Source: Duganella sp. BuS-21 (GTDB taxonomy: Bacteria; Pseudomonadota; Gammaproteobacteria; Burkholderiales; Burkholderiaceae_D). From it: 64,000 nucleotides of DNA. Shown in pieces: positions 17,533 through 27,879 of this stretch. The stretch spans positions 682,001 through 746,000 of the forward strand of contig CP097466.1 in the NCBI GenBank assembly GCA_041874725.1, given 5' to 3'. Both the position numbers and the translations under genes were made by a program. A model generated the notes under the pieces. It was not told where the DNA came from. It saw only the letters and a list, made by a program, of their open reading frames with translations, and did not search any database. Positions within the stretch are counted from its first letter, which is position 1. Every line of letters starts with the position of its first letter.

Positions 17533-18765
17533 TTGACTACACTATTTATCCGCTATCCGGCCAAGGCCAGCATCGACAGCGGCGCCGCCCAGAGCTGCCC
17601 GTTCGCGCTGGTGGGCGACGGCGGCAATCTGCTGCAGCAGGGCGCTGCGCCGCTGGGGAACCTGACGGATATGGTGGCCGCCGCGCGCCGCGTGGTGCTG
17701 CTGCTGGCCGCCTCGGACACCACGCTGGTGCGCGTCAAGGCGCCGCCGCTGTCGGCCGCCAAACTCAAGGCCGCGCTGCCGGCGCTGGTGGAAGAACATG
17801 TGCTGGGCGATCCGGCCGACTGCGTGCTGGCCGCCACCGCCGAAGACAGCGCAGGCCTGCGCACCGTGGCCGTGGTGCAGCGCGCCTGGCTGGACGTGCT
17901 GGTCAAGGCGCTGCTGGCGCAAGGCGCGCACGCCGTGTCGGCCGTGCCGTCGCAACTGTGCCTGCCGTTCCAGCCGGGCGGCGTCTCGGCCACGCTGCTG
18001 CAGGGCGACGCCGGCTATGACCTCGTCATGCGCCAGTCGCAGCACGAAGGCCTGGGCCTGACGCTGCCGGCGCAACCGCTGGCGGCGCTGCAGACCTTGC
18101 GCGCGCTGGCCGGCGATCAACCGGTTACGCTGTACCTGCAAACGGCGCAAATGGCGCAGTTCGCGCCGCTGGCGGTCGAGGTGTCGCAGCTCACAATGGA
18201 AGAAGACCACTGGGCGCACTGGGTGGCGGCGGCGCGCGGCGCCGGCCTCGATCTGGCCCCGGCGCTGGGCGCCAGCGGCTCCTCCGCGCGCGCATGGCAG
18301 CGCTGGCGCTGGCCGCTGCGCATCGCCGTGCTGGCGCTGCTGGTCAACGTGGTGGGCATGAATATCGAGTGGATGCGCCTGAAGAACCAGGCCAAGGTGG
18401 TGACCCAGTCCATGACCCAGACCTTCAAGTCGGTGTATCCGAAAGAACCGCTGGTGGCCGCGCCGATGGACCAGATGGCGCGCAACGTGCGCCTGGCCAA
18501 GGCCAATAGCGGCCAGACCGGCGCCGACGAATTCGTCACCCTGAGCGCCGCCTTTGGCGAAGCGCTGGGCGCGCTGCCGCGCCGCGACATCATCGCCACG
18601 CTGGAATACAAGGACCGCGCGCTGGTGGTCAAGGTCAAGCCCAACACCGTGGATGCGGCGGCGGCGGCGCAGTTGCGCGCCGCGCTGGCCGGCCGCAGTC
18701 TGGACATGCAGGAATCAACGCCGGGCAGCTGGAAGATCATTCCCGTCGCCGGAGGAAAATCATGA
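17533..18765 (+). CDS. gspL: Type II secretion inner-membrane protein GspL
   Basis: Bitopic protein linking the GspE ATPase to the membrane platform. 410 residues from a TTG start (MTTLFIRYPAKAS), a typical GspL beginning. The actin-like cytoplasmic domain contains VRVKAPPLSAAKLKAALPAL and LVEEHVLGDPADCVLA; one membrane helix near 255-277; periplasmic ferredoxin-like domain at the end. No ATG suits the conserved N terminus and the ribosome-binding site is weak. Confidence 0.9.
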   Translation: MTTLFIRYPAKASIDSGAAQSCPFALVGDGGNLLQQGAAPLGNLTDMVAAARRVVLLLAASDTTLVRVKAPPLSAAKLKAALPALVEEHVLGDPADCVLAATAEDSAGLRTVAVVQRAWLDVLVKALLAQGAHAVSAVPSQLCLPFQPGGVSATLLQGDAGYDLVMRQSQHEGLGLTLPAQPLAALQTLRALAGDQPVTLYLQTAQMAQFAPLAVEVSQLTMEEDHWAHWVAAARGAGLDLAPALGASGSSARAWQRWRWPLRIAVLALLVNVVGMNIEWMRLKNQAKVVTQSMTQTFKSVYPKEPLVAAPMDQMARNVRLAKANSGQTGADEFVTLSAAFGEALGALPRRDIIATLEYKDRALVVKVKPNTVDAAAAAQLRAALAGRSLDMQESTPGSWKIIPVAGGKS

Positions 18766-19271
18766 GCAAGACGAATCCATTCCAGGAACTGCGCCTGCGC
18801 GCCGACGCCTTCTGGCAGGTGCGCACCGAGCAGGAACGCAAGCTGCTGCGCATCGGCGGCATCGTGGTCGGCCTGGGCCTGTTCTACGGCGTGCTGGTCG
18901 ACCCGGCGCTGTCGGGCCGCGCCACGCTGCAGAAGACGCTGCCGGAGCTGAACCAGCAGGCTGCCGCAATGCAGAACATGGCGCGCGAGGCGCAGGCGCT
19001 GCAAGGCCAGAACAATATCGCCCCGACGCCGATGACGCGCGATAACCTCAGCGCCGGCCTGGCCGCGCGCGGCCTCACGGCGCAGTCGCTCAACGTCACC
19101 GGCGACTACGCAAAGCTGCAGTTCAACGGCGTGCAGTACGCCGGCCTGGTGGCGTGGCTGGATGCGATCCGCATTGAAAGCCGCATCGCCGTCACCGAAG
19201 CCAGTTTCACCGCACAGGATGCGCCGGGCGTGGTCAACGCCAGCCTGACGCTGCGCCAGGGAGCCCGATGA
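18762..19271 (+). CDS. gspM: Type II secretion inner-membrane protein GspM
   Basis: 169 residues; short cytoplasmic segment ending RTEQERKLLRIGG, one membrane helix near 29-46, then a periplasmic region with ferredoxin-like fold features. Partner of GspL; ATGA overlap with gspL and with gspN. Sequence conservation is low in this family, so position and layout carry much of the call. Confidence 0.9.
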   Translation: MSKTNPFQELRLRADAFWQVRTEQERKLLRIGGIVVGLGLFYGVLVDPALSGRATLQKTLPELNQQAAAMQNMAREAQALQGQNNIAPTPMTRDNLSAGLAARGLTAQSLNVTGDYAKLQFNGVQYAGLVAWLDAIRIESRIAVTEASFTAQDAPGVVNASLTLRQGAR

Positions 19272-20041
19272 AGCGCGCCGTGCTATGGTTGCTGACCATC
19301 GCGCTGACGATGGCCGCGACGCTGCTGGTGTTTTTCCCGGCAACGTGGCTCGGTTCCATCGTCGAGCAGCGCACCGGCGGCCGTTTGACGCTGGGGGATG
19401 CGCAGGGTACGCTGTGGCGCGGTTCGGCCTTTGTCGGCGGCGCGGCGGGCAATAACGGCCCGGTGACGCCGCTGCTGCCGGGCCGCTTCAGCTGGAAGAT
19501 TTCGCCGCTGGCGCTGGTCGGCATGGTCGATATGCAGCTGGAGAACCCGCAGGCGTTGGCGCAGCCGCTGACCTTCCGGGGCGGCTGGTCGCACTGGCAA
19601 CTGAGTCCGTCGGCGCTGCTGTTGCCGGCCGAAGGCCTGTCCGGCCTGGGCGCACCGCTCAACACCATGGCGCCCAGCGGCAGCATGCGCTTGTCGTGGA
19701 GCGGCCTGGAACTGGCGTTGCTCAACCGCCAGGTCGGCGTCGAAGGCCGCACCACGCTGGAGATGAGCGACATGGCCTCGCGCCTGTCGTCGATCCGCCC
19801 GCTGGGCAGCTACACGCTGACGCTGGACTGGCACGGCCAGCAGGCGCAGTTGGCGCTCAGTTCCGTCAAAGGACCGCTGCTGTTGAGCGGGCGCGGAAGC
19901 TTGAACAACGGCCGCCTGCAGTTTTCCGGTCAGGCCGAGGCAGCACAAGGATACGATGAGACGTTGGCCAATCTGTTGAATTTGCTGGGCCAGCGCAAGC
20001 CAGGTAGTGACCGTAACGTGATCGCTTTAGAGTTCCATTAA
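19268..20041 (+). CDS. gspN: Type II secretion protein GspN
   Basis: 257 residues. N-terminal membrane helix (AVLWLLTIALTMAATLLVFF), then a periplasmic region with GRLTLGDAQGTLWRGSA, the hallmark of GspN. Accessory subunit of unknown exact role. Overlaps gspM by 4 bases; 16 bp before gspD. Confidence 0.9.
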   Translation: MKRAVLWLLTIALTMAATLLVFFPATWLGSIVEQRTGGRLTLGDAQGTLWRGSAFVGGAAGNNGPVTPLLPGRFSWKISPLALVGMVDMQLENPQALAQPLTFRGGWSHWQLSPSALLLPAEGLSGLGAPLNTMAPSGSMRLSWSGLELALLNRQVGVEGRTTLEMSDMASRLSSIRPLGSYTLTLDWHGQQAQLALSSVKGPLLLSGRGSLNNGRLQFSGQAEAAQGYDETLANLLNLLGQRKPGSDRNVIALEFH

Positions 20042-20057
20042 AGATAAAGTTCAGACT

Positions 20058-22286
20058 ATGAAAAACCAGTTCGTTAGCCCATCCCGTCTTCCTGCGCTGC
20101 GCCGCCTGAGCGCAGGTGCGATGCTGTGCTGCGCGGTCAGCGCCGCCGCACCGACCGCCGCGTTGCTGCTGCCAGCGTTGGCGCATGCCGCCGCCGACGA
20201 CGCCGCGCTGAACTTTGTCGGCGCCGATATCGAGTCGGTCATCAAGGCGGTGGGGCACTACACCAACATCACCTTCGTGATCGATCCGCGTGTCAAAGGC
20301 ACGCTGACCGTGGTGTCGGAAAAACCGGTCACCAAGTCGCAGGCATTCAGCCTGCTGACCTCCGCGCTGCGCCTGCAAGGCTACGCGGTGGTCAGCGGCG
20401 ACGGCTTCGCCAAGGTGGTGCCGGAAGCGGACGCCAAGCTGCAGGCCAGTCCGACCCAGGTGGATGCGCCGCAGGCCAAGGGCGACCAGATCGTCAGCCA
20501 GATCTTCCGCCTGAATTACGAATCGGCCGCCAACGTGGTGACCGTGCTGCGGCCTTTGATCTCGCCGAACAACACCATCAACGCCAACCCGGGCAACAAC
20601 ACCGTGGTGGTGACCGACTACGCCGACAACATCAAGCGCCTGGCTAAAATCGTCGCTGCGCTCGACGCGCCGGCCGTGGCCGACCTGGACGTGATCCCGG
20701 TGCGCTACGCCATCGCCAGCGACCTGGCGACCATGATCAACAAGTTGATGGACGCCGGCGCTAGCGCCGACGGTGGCAAGACCACCGTGCTGGCCGACCC
20801 GCGCACCAACTCGCTGGTGCTGCGCGCGCCGTCGGCGGCGCGCTCCAACCTGGCCAAGTCGCTGATCGCCAAGCTTGATCAGCCGACGCAGCAACTGGGC
20901 AATGTGCACGTGGTCTACCTGAAGAACGCCGAAGCGGTGAAGCTGGCGCAGACCCTGCGTTCAGTGGTCTCCGGCGAGGTGGCGCAGCAGGGCACCAGCA
21001 GCGGCACGGGTACCGGTAGCCAGAATACCGGCGGCAATAGCGGCAACAGCGGTGGCTTCGGCAGCAATAGCACCAGCGGCAGCGGCAATTCGTCCGGCGG
21101 CGGCACGAGCGGCCCTAGCAATCCTTTGCTGAGCGGCTCGAACAGCCAGCAGCAGGGCAGTGGCGGGGCCGGCGGCGCCGGCTTCATCCAGGCCGACGCC
21201 TCTACCAACACCCTGATCATCACGGCGCCGGAATCGGTGTATCGCAATATGCGCGCGGTGATCGACCAGCTGGACGTGCGCCGCGCGCAGGTCTACATCG
21301 AATCGCTGATCGTGGAAGTCACGTCCGACAAGGCTTCGGAGTTCGGCGTGCAGTGGGTCGGCGCCTCGGGCGACGCCAATAGCAAATACCGCATCGGCGG
21401 CGTGCAGTCGTTCACCACCAGCGGCACCGACAGCGCGCTGACGTCGATCTACGCCAACAACGGCGCCGGCATCCCGAACAACGGCCTGTCGATCGGCATC
21501 TTCAAACAAATTGGCGGCGCGCTGGGACTGGGCGCACTGGCGCACTCGCTGGAATCGGACGGCAACGCCAACATCCTGTCGACGCCGAACATGGTCACGC
21601 TGGACAACGAACTGGCCACCATCCGCGTCGGCCAGAACGTGCCCATCCTGACCGGCCAGTACACCACCACCTCCGGCACCAACAGCAATCCGTTCCAGAC
21701 CATCGACCGCAAGGACGTCGGCCTGACGCTGAAAGTGCGTCCGCAGATTTCCGAGGGCGGCACCATCAAGATGGCGATTTACCACGAGACGTCGAGCGTG
21801 GACAAATCGACGCTGACCGCCGCTTCCGGCATCACCCTGAACAACCGCGTCATCGAAAACAACGTGATCGCCGATGACGGCCAGATCATCGTGCTGGGCG
21901 GCCTGATTGAAGACACCGAGGGCGACGGCACCGACAAGGTGCGCGGCCTGGGCGACATCCCGATACTGGGCAACCTGTTCAAGTCGCAGTCGCGCACCCG
22001 CAAGAAGACCAACCTGATGGTGTTCCTGCGCCCGGTCGTGATCCGCAACAAGGAGCAAAGCGTCAGCCTGGCCACCGACCGTTACGACTACATGCGCACG
22101 CAGCAGGAAGCCATCAAACCGCCGGACACCATTCTGGTGAAGGACCTGGGCCAGCCTATCCTGCCGAAGCTGGAGAACGGTGCGCCGGTCACCGGTGGTC
22201 CGGTCGCCGCGCCGGTGCCGCCGGCGCCGCTGCCGTTGCGCATTCCGGGCGGCGCGTCCAACCTGCAGCCAGCGCCGCAACAGTGA
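20058..22286 (+). CDS. gspD: Type II secretion outer-membrane secretin GspD
   Basis: Multimeric outer-membrane channel. 742 residues: signal peptide ending AHA-AADD, N0 domain ([20 protein letters not shown]), N1-N3 domains ([20 protein letters not shown]), a Gly/Ser/Asn-rich insert around 315-375 and the secretin core with [20 protein letters not shown] and [20 protein letters not shown] Pro-rich C-terminal tail follows the S domain-like region. It lies in mid-operon, unlike the common gspD-first order. Confidence 0.97.
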   Translation: MKNQFVSPSRLPALRRLSAGAMLCCAVSAAAPTAALLLPALAHAAADDAALNFVGADIESVIKAVGHYTNITFVIDPRVKGTLTVVSEKPVTKSQAFSLLTSALRLQGYAVVSGDGFAKVVPEADAKLQASPTQVDAPQAKGDQIVSQIFRLNYESAANVVTVLRPLISPNNTINANPGNNTVVVTDYADNIKRLAKIVAALDAPAVADLDVIPVRYAIASDLATMINKLMDAGASADGGKTTVLADPRTNSLVLRAPSAARSNLAKSLIAKLDQPTQQLGNVHVVYLKNAEAVKLAQTLRSVVSGEVAQQGTSSGTGTGSQNTGGNSGNSGGFGSNSTSGSGNSSGGGTSGPSNPLLSGSNSQQQGSGGAGGAGFIQADASTNTLIITAPESVYRNMRAVIDQLDVRRAQVYIESLIVEVTSDKASEFGVQWVGASGDANSKYRIGGVQSFTTSGTDSALTSIYANNGAGIPNNGLSIGIFKQIGGALGLGALAHSLESDGNANILSTPNMVTLDNELATIRVGQNVPILTGQYTTTSGTNSNPFQTIDRKDVGLTLKVRPQISEGGTIKMAIYHETSSVDKSTLTAASGITLNNRVIENNVIADDGQIIVLGGLIEDTEGDGTDKVRGLGDIPILGNLFKSQSRTRKKTNLMVFLRPVVIRNKEQSVSLATDRYDYMRTQQEAIKPPDTILVKDLGQPILPKLENGAPVTGGPVAAPVPPAPLPLRIPGGASNLQPAPQQ

Positions 22287-22296
22287 TCACAGCGAT

Positions 22297-23718
22297 ATGA
22301 GCAATCTTCTCCCTTACGCCTTCGCCCGCGACTTCGTGGTGCTGGCCCAGCACAGCGACGATGCCGAAAACACCGTCGATGTGCTGATGTGCGGCGCCAC
22401 CGCGCCGGCCGCCATCGCTGAAGTGTCGCGCCGTTTCGGCCGTATCCAGCTCAAGCAGATGACGCGCGCCGACCTGGAAGCCGCCATCGCCACGGCCTAC
22501 GCCAGCTCGGGCGGCAACGCCTCCATGGTGGCCGAGGAATTCGACGCCGACCTCGATCTGACCAAGCTGCTGCAGGACGTGCCGGCCATCGAAGACCTGC
22601 TGGAATCGTCGGACGACGCGCCGGTGATCCGCATGATCAACGCATTGTTGACGCAGGCGCTGCGCGACAGCGCCTCCGACATCCACATCGAACCGTTCGA
22701 ACAGACCTCGGTGGTGCGCTTCCGCGTCGACGGCACGCTGCGCGACATCGTCCGTCCGCGCAAGGCCATCCATGGTTCGCTGATCTCGCGTATCAAGATC
22801 ATGGCGCAGCTGGACATCGCGGAAAAGCGTTTGCCGCAGGATGGCCGCATCACGCTGCGCATCGGCGGCAAGCCGGTGGACGTGCGCGTCTCGACGCTGC
22901 CGACCGGCCACGGCGAACGCGCCGTGCTGCGATTGCTGGACAAGGAAGCCGGACGCCTCGACCTGAACCACCTCGGCATGAGCGAAGTGATGCTGCCGAA
23001 GTTCGACGCGCTGATCAACCAGCCGCACGGCATCGTGCTGGTGACCGGTCCCACCGGCTCCGGTAAAACCACCACGCTATACGCCGCGCTGTCGCTGCTG
23101 AACGCCTCCACCACCAACATCATGACGGTGGAAGATCCGATCGAGTACGACCTGCCGGGCGTGGGCCAGACCCAGGTCAACCCGCGCATCGACATGACCT
23201 TCGCCAAGGCCCTGCGCGCCATCCTGCGCCAGGACCCGGACGTCATCATGATCGGCGAGATCCGCGACCTGGAAACCGCGCAGATCGCGGTGCAGGCCTC
23301 GTTGACCGGCCACCTGGTGCTGGCGACGCTGCACACCAACGACGCCGCCGCCGCCGTCACCCGCCTGCTGGATATGGGCATCGAACCGTTCCTGCTGTCG
23401 TCCACGTTGCTGGGGGTGTTGGCGCAGCGCCTGGTGCGCAAGCTGTGCCCGAGCTGCAAAACCTACGACGGCAAGTTGTGGCACGCGGTCGGCTGCGAGC
23501 ATTGCGGCCAGACCGGCTACCAGGGCCGTGTGGGCGTCTACGAATTTTTGGAGACCACGCAGCAGATCCGCGCGCAGATCCACAACCGCGCCTCGGAAGC
23601 AGAAATCAAGGCCGCCGCCATCGGCGACGGCATGCAGACCATGCGCGACGACGGCGAGCGCTGGCTGGCCAGCGGCACCACCACGCAGGCCGAGTTGATG
23701 CGCGTGACCAAGGACTAG
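22297..23718 (+). CDS. gspE: Type II secretion ATPase GspE
   Basis: Cytoplasmic hexameric ATPase driving pseudopilus assembly. 473 residues from the ATG at 22297. Walker [13 protein letters not shown] (Lys257), Asp box [19 protein letters not shown], Walker [20 protein letters not shown], His box [16 protein letters not shown], and the zinc-binding CPSC...CEHC pair near residues 385-410. The N1E domain is short. In-frame codons continue upstream into gspD but are not coding. Confidence 0.96.
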   Translation: MSNLLPYAFARDFVVLAQHSDDAENTVDVLMCGATAPAAIAEVSRRFGRIQLKQMTRADLEAAIATAYASSGGNASMVAEEFDADLDLTKLLQDVPAIEDLLESSDDAPVIRMINALLTQALRDSASDIHIEPFEQTSVVRFRVDGTLRDIVRPRKAIHGSLISRIKIMAQLDIAEKRLPQDGRITLRIGGKPVDVRVSTLPTGHGERAVLRLLDKEAGRLDLNHLGMSEVMLPKFDALINQPHGIVLVTGPTGSGKTTTLYAALSLLNASTTNIMTVEDPIEYDLPGVGQTQVNPRIDMTFAKALRAILRQDPDVIMIGEIRDLETAQIAVQASLTGHLVLATLHTNDAAAAVTRLLDMGIEPFLLSSTLLGVLAQRLVRKLCPSCKTYDGKLWHAVGCEHCGQTGYQGRVGVYEFLETTQQIRAQIHNRASEAEIKAAAIGDGMQTMRDDGERWLASGTTTQAELMRVTKD

Positions 23719-23736
23719 AGGACTAAGTAAGAGACT

Positions 23737-24957
23737 ATGCCCGCATTCCGTTATGAAGCCGTCGACGCCGGCGGCGCCACCAAGAAGGGTGTCCTGAATT
23801 CGGACAGCCCGCGTTCCGCGCGCGCCGAGCTGCGCTCGCAGGGGTTGGTGCCGCTGAAGGTGGACGCCATCGCCGCGCAAGTCGACTCCTCCGGCATGGC
23901 CAAAAGCCGTGGCCTGGGCGAACGCCTGACCTCGACCGAGCTGGCGCTGTTCACGCGCCAGCTGGCCAGTTTGCTGGAAGCCGGCCTGCCGCTGGAGCAG
24001 GCATTCACCGCCTTGCTGGAGCAGGCCGAACGTCCCTACCTGCGCGACCTGATCGCCTCGGTGCGCTCGGAGGTGATCGGCGGCGATTCGCTGTCCGCCG
24101 TGCTGGGACGCCATCCGCGCGACTTCGCCGAGATTTATCGCGCGCTGGTGGCATCCGGTGAGCAGATCGGCCAGTTGTCGCGCGTGCTGTCGCGCCTTGC
24201 CGACTACATCGAGCGTCGCAATGCGCTGATCCAGAAGGTGCGGCTGGCCTTCACCTATCCTGCCATCGTTACCGTGGTGGCGTTCTCCATCGTGATCTTC
24301 CTGCTGACCTATGTGGTGCCGCAGATCGTTTCGGTGTTCGCCAACACCAAGCAGAAGCTGCCGTTCCTGACGGTGCTGATGCTGGCGGTGTCGGACTTCG
24401 TGCGCAGTTACGGCATCGTGGTCGGCATCGCCCTGGTCGGCGCCTGGTTCATGTGGCGGCGCGCGCTGCAAAACCCTGTGCTCAAGCGGCGCTGGCACAC
24501 CTGGCTGCTGACCGCACCGTTGTACGGCAAGTTCGAACGCAGCCTGAATACCGCGCGCTTCGCCAGCACGCTGGCGATCACCACCGGCTCCGGCGTGCCG
24601 ATCCTGCGTGCGCTGGAAACCAGCCGCGATACGCTCAACAACGTCGCCATGCGCGAGCTGGTGGAAGAGGCCAGCGACGCTGTGCGCGAAGGCGTGAGCC
24701 TGGCGCGCGCGCTGTCGGCGCAGAAGCATTTCCCGCCCATGTTGATCCATATGATCCGCGCGGGCGAAATCACCGGCGAGCTGCCGGCCATGCTGGACCG
24801 CGCGGCCGCCGCGCAGGAAGCCGATCTGGAACGCCGCACGCTGACCATCGCCGGCCTGCTGGAGCCGGCACTGATCCTGGCCATGGGCGTGGTGGTGCTG
24901 CTGATCGTGCTGGCGGTGCTGATGCCTATTATCGAAATCAATCAGCTGGTACGCTGA
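23737..24957 (+). CDS. gspF: Type II secretion inner-membrane platform protein GspF
   Basis: 406 residues, polytopic. Two T2SSF repeats: first near 70-195 (LALFTRQLASLLEAGLPLEQ, ALVASGEQIGQLSRVLSRLA), second near 270-400 (RFASTLAITTGSGVPILRAL, MIRAGEITGELPAMLDRAAA), with three membrane helices. Ends VLMPIIEINQLVR as usual. Confidence 0.96.
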   Translation: MPAFRYEAVDAGGATKKGVLNSDSPRSARAELRSQGLVPLKVDAIAAQVDSSGMAKSRGLGERLTSTELALFTRQLASLLEAGLPLEQAFTALLEQAERPYLRDLIASVRSEVIGGDSLSAVLGRHPRDFAEIYRALVASGEQIGQLSRVLSRLADYIERRNALIQKVRLAFTYPAIVTVVAFSIVIFLLTYVVPQIVSVFANTKQKLPFLTVLMLAVSDFVRSYGIVVGIALVGAWFMWRRALQNPVLKRRWHTWLLTAPLYGKFERSLNTARFASTLAITTGSGVPILRALETSRDTLNNVAMRELVEEASDAVREGVSLARALSAQKHFPPMLIHMIRAGEITGELPAMLDRAAAAQEADLERRTLTIAGLLEPALILAMGVVVLLIVLAVLMPIIEINQLVR

Positions 24958-24974
24958 TCGTCAGGAAAGACACA

Positions 24975-25601
24975 ATGAAGCGTTTGCCCTTAATCGTTAC
25001 TGTTCTCGCCGTGGTGCTGTTGTCGGCATCGCTGGCTTATTGGGGACTGCAGTTGTTCAAGCCACCGCAGCGCGCCATCGCCGCGCCGCCGCCACCGCCG
25101 CCGATGGGCATCAACCTCGATGCGGCCAAGGGCTTGTTCGGTGGCCAGGTGAGCGTGGCCGCCGTCAGCAACTACCATCTGAAAGGCGTGGTCGCCGCAC
25201 GCGGCAGCGACAGCGCGGCCATCATCTCGGTCGACGACAAGCCGTCCGTGGCGCTGGCCGTCGGCAAGGAAGTGGTGCCGGGCGTGATCGTCAAGGAAGT
25301 CCATGCGCGGCACGTGATCCTGTCGGAGGGCGGCGTGATCAAACGCGTGGACCTGCCGAGCGATGCCGGCGCTTCCAGCGGCCCGGCCACCATGCCGGGC
25401 CAACTGACGCCGTTGCCCGCCGCGCCGCCGCCGGTGGTACAGCCGCCGCCGCAGCAACAGCCGCAGCAACAACCAACGCTGCCGGCGCCGGTGATGCAAT
25501 CTTCCGGCCAAGCGCAGCAAAACACGCAGAATGCGCAACCGCCGCAACGCGGCATCGCTCCGATGGGCATTCCACCAATTCCCTCCAATGACCGTCAATA
25601 G
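24975..25601 (+). CDS. gspC: Type II secretion GspC without PDZ domain
   Basis: 208 residues: short cytoplasmic N terminus, one membrane helix (5-28), Pro-rich linker, and the HR domain that docks to the secretin N0 domain (YHLKGVVAARGSDSAAIISV to HVILSEGGVIKRVDLP). Where many GspC proteins have a PDZ or coiled coil there is only a Pro/Gln-rich tail of about 75 residues. Last gene of the T2SS operon, 17 bp after gspF; the patatin gene begins 8 bp later. Confidence 0.88.
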   Translation: MKRLPLIVTVLAVVLLSASLAYWGLQLFKPPQRAIAAPPPPPPMGINLDAAKGLFGGQVSVAAVSNYHLKGVVAARGSDSAAIISVDDKPSVALAVGKEVVPGVIVKEVHARHVILSEGGVIKRVDLPSDAGASSGPATMPGQLTPLPAAPPPVVQPPPQQQPQQQPTLPAPVMQSSGQAQQNTQNAQPPQRGIAPMGIPPIPSNDRQ

Positions 25602-25609
25602 GATGGCCT

Positions 25610-27862
25610 ATGGCTTATATGCGTAGTCTGGCCGCAGCTTTATGCTGCGGCTTTTTCTTGTCCATCGCGTGCGCCGCGCCGGCGCCGGCGGCGCTGCAGC
25701 CCGATGCCGCGTCGGTGGTCGCGGATGCCGCCGTCAAGCCGCGTCCCAAAGTAGCGCTGGTGCTGTCCGGCGGCGGCGCGCGCGGCTTCGCCCACATCGG
25801 CGTGCTGCGCGCCTTGCAGGAGCTGCGCATCCCGGTCGACATCGTGGTCGGCACCAGCATGGGCAGCGTGGTCGGCGGCGCGTATGCGGCCGGCAGTTCG
25901 GTCGAACAATTGGAACAACTGGTGCGCCGCACCGACTGGAACGCCGTGGTGGCGGACCGTCCGCCGCGCGACCAGCTGGTGGCGCGGCGCCGCGAGGAAG
26001 ACCTGCTGCTGCCGTCGCGGATCGAATTCGGCGCGCACCTGGACGGCGTCTCGCTGCCGCCGGCCGCCGCCGGCAACGAAGCGCTGGAACTGGCGCTGAC
26101 CCGCGTGCTGCCGCCGGGCGCGCGCGACAAGCCGGCCAACCTGCTGCAGCTGCCGTTCCGTTCCGTCGCTTCCGACCTGGTCACCGGCGAACTGGTGGAG
26201 TTGACCGACACGCCACTGTTCCTGGCGATGCGCGCATCGCTGGCCGTGCCGGGCGTGTTCGCACCGGTGCGCGTGAACCAGCGCCTGCTGGTGGACGGCG
26301 GCCTGGTACGCAACCTGCCGGTGGACGTGGCGCGCGAGATGGGCGCGGACATCATCATCGCCGTCAATGTCGGCACGCCGCTGGCGCAGGAGAAGGAACT
26401 GGTGAGCGCGGTCAGCGTGGCGCAGCAGATGCTGCAGATCCTCACCGAGCAGAACGTCCAGCGCTCGCTCAAGGAGTTGCGGCCGAATGACGTATTGCTG
26501 CAGCCCGACCTCGGCGGCATCGGCTTCCTCGACTTCGGTCGCCACGACCGCGCCATGAAAGAGGGCGAGGCGGCGGTGCGCGCCATGAGCGCCAGGCTGG
26601 TGGGATTGGCCTTGCCGGAATCGCAGTACGCCTTGTACGAGGTGAACCGCTCCTCGGCACCGGTGTCTATCGACCAGTCCGTGAAATTGACCCGGCTGGA
26701 AGTGGCGGCCAGCGGCCGCATCAATCCCCGGGAGCTGGAAGTGCAGAGCGGCCTGAAGCTGGGCCAGATGGTCACCAGCGAACAGGCCACCGCCGCCGGC
26801 AACCAGTTGTTCGGACGCGGCGACCTGTCGCGCGTGGAGACGGAAGTGCGCGACGATGAAAACGGCCGCAGCGTATTAATCAAGCCTACCGAGGCCGAAT
26901 GGGCGCACAGCCGCCTGCGCGTGGGGCTCGAGCTGAATAGCGACTTCAGCGAGAACAGCGCCTTCCAGTTCAAGGCCATGCATGTGCTGTCGTCGCTCAA
27001 CGACTGGGGTGCCGAGTTGCGCACCATCGGCAGCGTCGGCACCCAGCGCGCGCTGGGCATGCAGTTCTGGCAGCCGCTGGGACCGGGCTCGCAGTGGTAT
27101 GTGGCGCCGGCGCTGGAGTACGCGTCCGGCTCAAGCGACATCTTCAACTCGAGCGGCTTCCGCCAGGTGCGCTATGCCTATGACTACACGGCCGCCTCGG
27201 TGGGGGTGGGGCGGCAACTGGGACGTTGGGGCGACGTGCGTTATTCGGTGGGGCGGCAGGTCAGCAATCAGCATCTGAGTATTCCGGAAGACCTGACCAA
27301 CCTGCGCGCCTTGCAGACGGTGCAGGCGCTGAGCTTCAATGTGGACACGCTGGACACCATCGCCTTCCCGACGCGCGGCACCTTGTTCAGCCTGGAGTGG
27401 CAGCGTGCGGTGGAAAAATCCAAGAACAGCGCGCCGGTGCCGACGCGGCAAAGCCTGCAGGCGCTGGAAGCCTTCCACACCGGCCGTTGGGCCGGTCACG
27501 TGTACGCGGAATGGGCGCGCAGCCAGGGCGGCGCCGGGGACAACAACCTGGGCGGCTTCCTGCGGCTGTCGGGTACCACGCCGGAATCGGTGGTGGGCAG
27601 CCGCACGGTGCTGGGCCGGGTGGTGATGGCGCGCAGCATCGGCGCCATGCCGGCCGCGCTGGGCGGCGACGTGCGGCTCGGCTTTTCGCTCGAAGCGGGC
27701 GCCGCCTACAGCCCGACCGATCCGCTCAGCTGGGGCAAGCTCAAGCAGGCTGCCAGCGGCTTCATCGCGGTCGACACGCGCTTCGGTCCGCTCTATTTCG
27801 GCACCGGCACCACCAAGGGCGGCAAGAGCAGCGCCTACCTGTTCCTCGGCCCGATCTGGTAA
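25610..27862 (+). CDS. Patatin-like phospholipase fused to outer-membrane barrel (PlpD type, type Vd)
   Basis: 750 residues: signal peptide ending ACA-APAP, patatin lipase (about 45-240), POTRA-like segment (about 345-400) and a C-terminal Omp85-type barrel ending SSAYLFLGPIW. Catalytic dyad: Ser83 in GTSMG and Asp229 in VDGG; oxyanion loop SGGGARGFAHIG. The architecture is that of Pseudomonas PlpD, a lipase exported to the surface by its own barrel. It directly follows gspC, so it may be read from the T2SS promoter, though a terminator-like hairpin lies inside its signal-peptide region (25631-25656). Confidence 0.93.
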   Translation: MAYMRSLAAALCCGFFLSIACAAPAPAALQPDAASVVADAAVKPRPKVALVLSGGGARGFAHIGVLRALQELRIPVDIVVGTSMGSVVGGAYAAGSSVEQLEQLVRRTDWNAVVADRPPRDQLVARRREEDLLLPSRIEFGAHLDGVSLPPAAAGNEALELALTRVLPPGARDKPANLLQLPFRSVASDLVTGELVELTDTPLFLAMRASLAVPGVFAPVRVNQRLLVDGGLVRNLPVDVAREMGADIIIAVNVGTPLAQEKELVSAVSVAQQMLQILTEQNVQRSLKELRPNDVLLQPDLGGIGFLDFGRHDRAMKEGEAAVRAMSARLVGLALPESQYALYEVNRSSAPVSIDQSVKLTRLEVAASGRINPRELEVQSGLKLGQMVTSEQATAAGNQLFGRGDLSRVETEVRDDENGRSVLIKPTEAEWAHSRLRVGLELNSDFSENSAFQFKAMHVLSSLNDWGAELRTIGSVGTQRALGMQFWQPLGPGSQWYVAPALEYASGSSDIFNSSGFRQVRYAYDYTAASVGVGRQLGRWGDVRYSVGRQVSNQHLSIPEDLTNLRALQTVQALSFNVDTLDTIAFPTRGTLFSLEWQRAVEKSKNSAPVPTRQSLQALEAFHTGRWAGHVYAEWARSQGGAGDNNLGGFLRLSGTTPESVVGSRTVLGRVVMARSIGAMPAALGGDVRLGFSLEAGAAYSPTDPLSWGKLKQAASGFIAVDTRFGPLYFGTGTTKGGKSSAYLFLGPIW
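25631..25656 (+). terminator. Terminator-like hairpin inside the patatin gene
   Basis: Perfect 8-bp stem GCCGCAGC / GCTGCGGC with loop TTTAT, followed by TTTTTCTT. It looks exactly like an intrinsic terminator but lies within codons 8-16 of the patatin reading frame (Ala-Ala-Ala-Leu-Cys-Cys-Gly-Phe). Position at the end of the T2SS operon suggests partial termination or attenuation. Confidence 0.5.
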
Positions 27863-27879
27863 CGCCAGGATTAGAGCCT

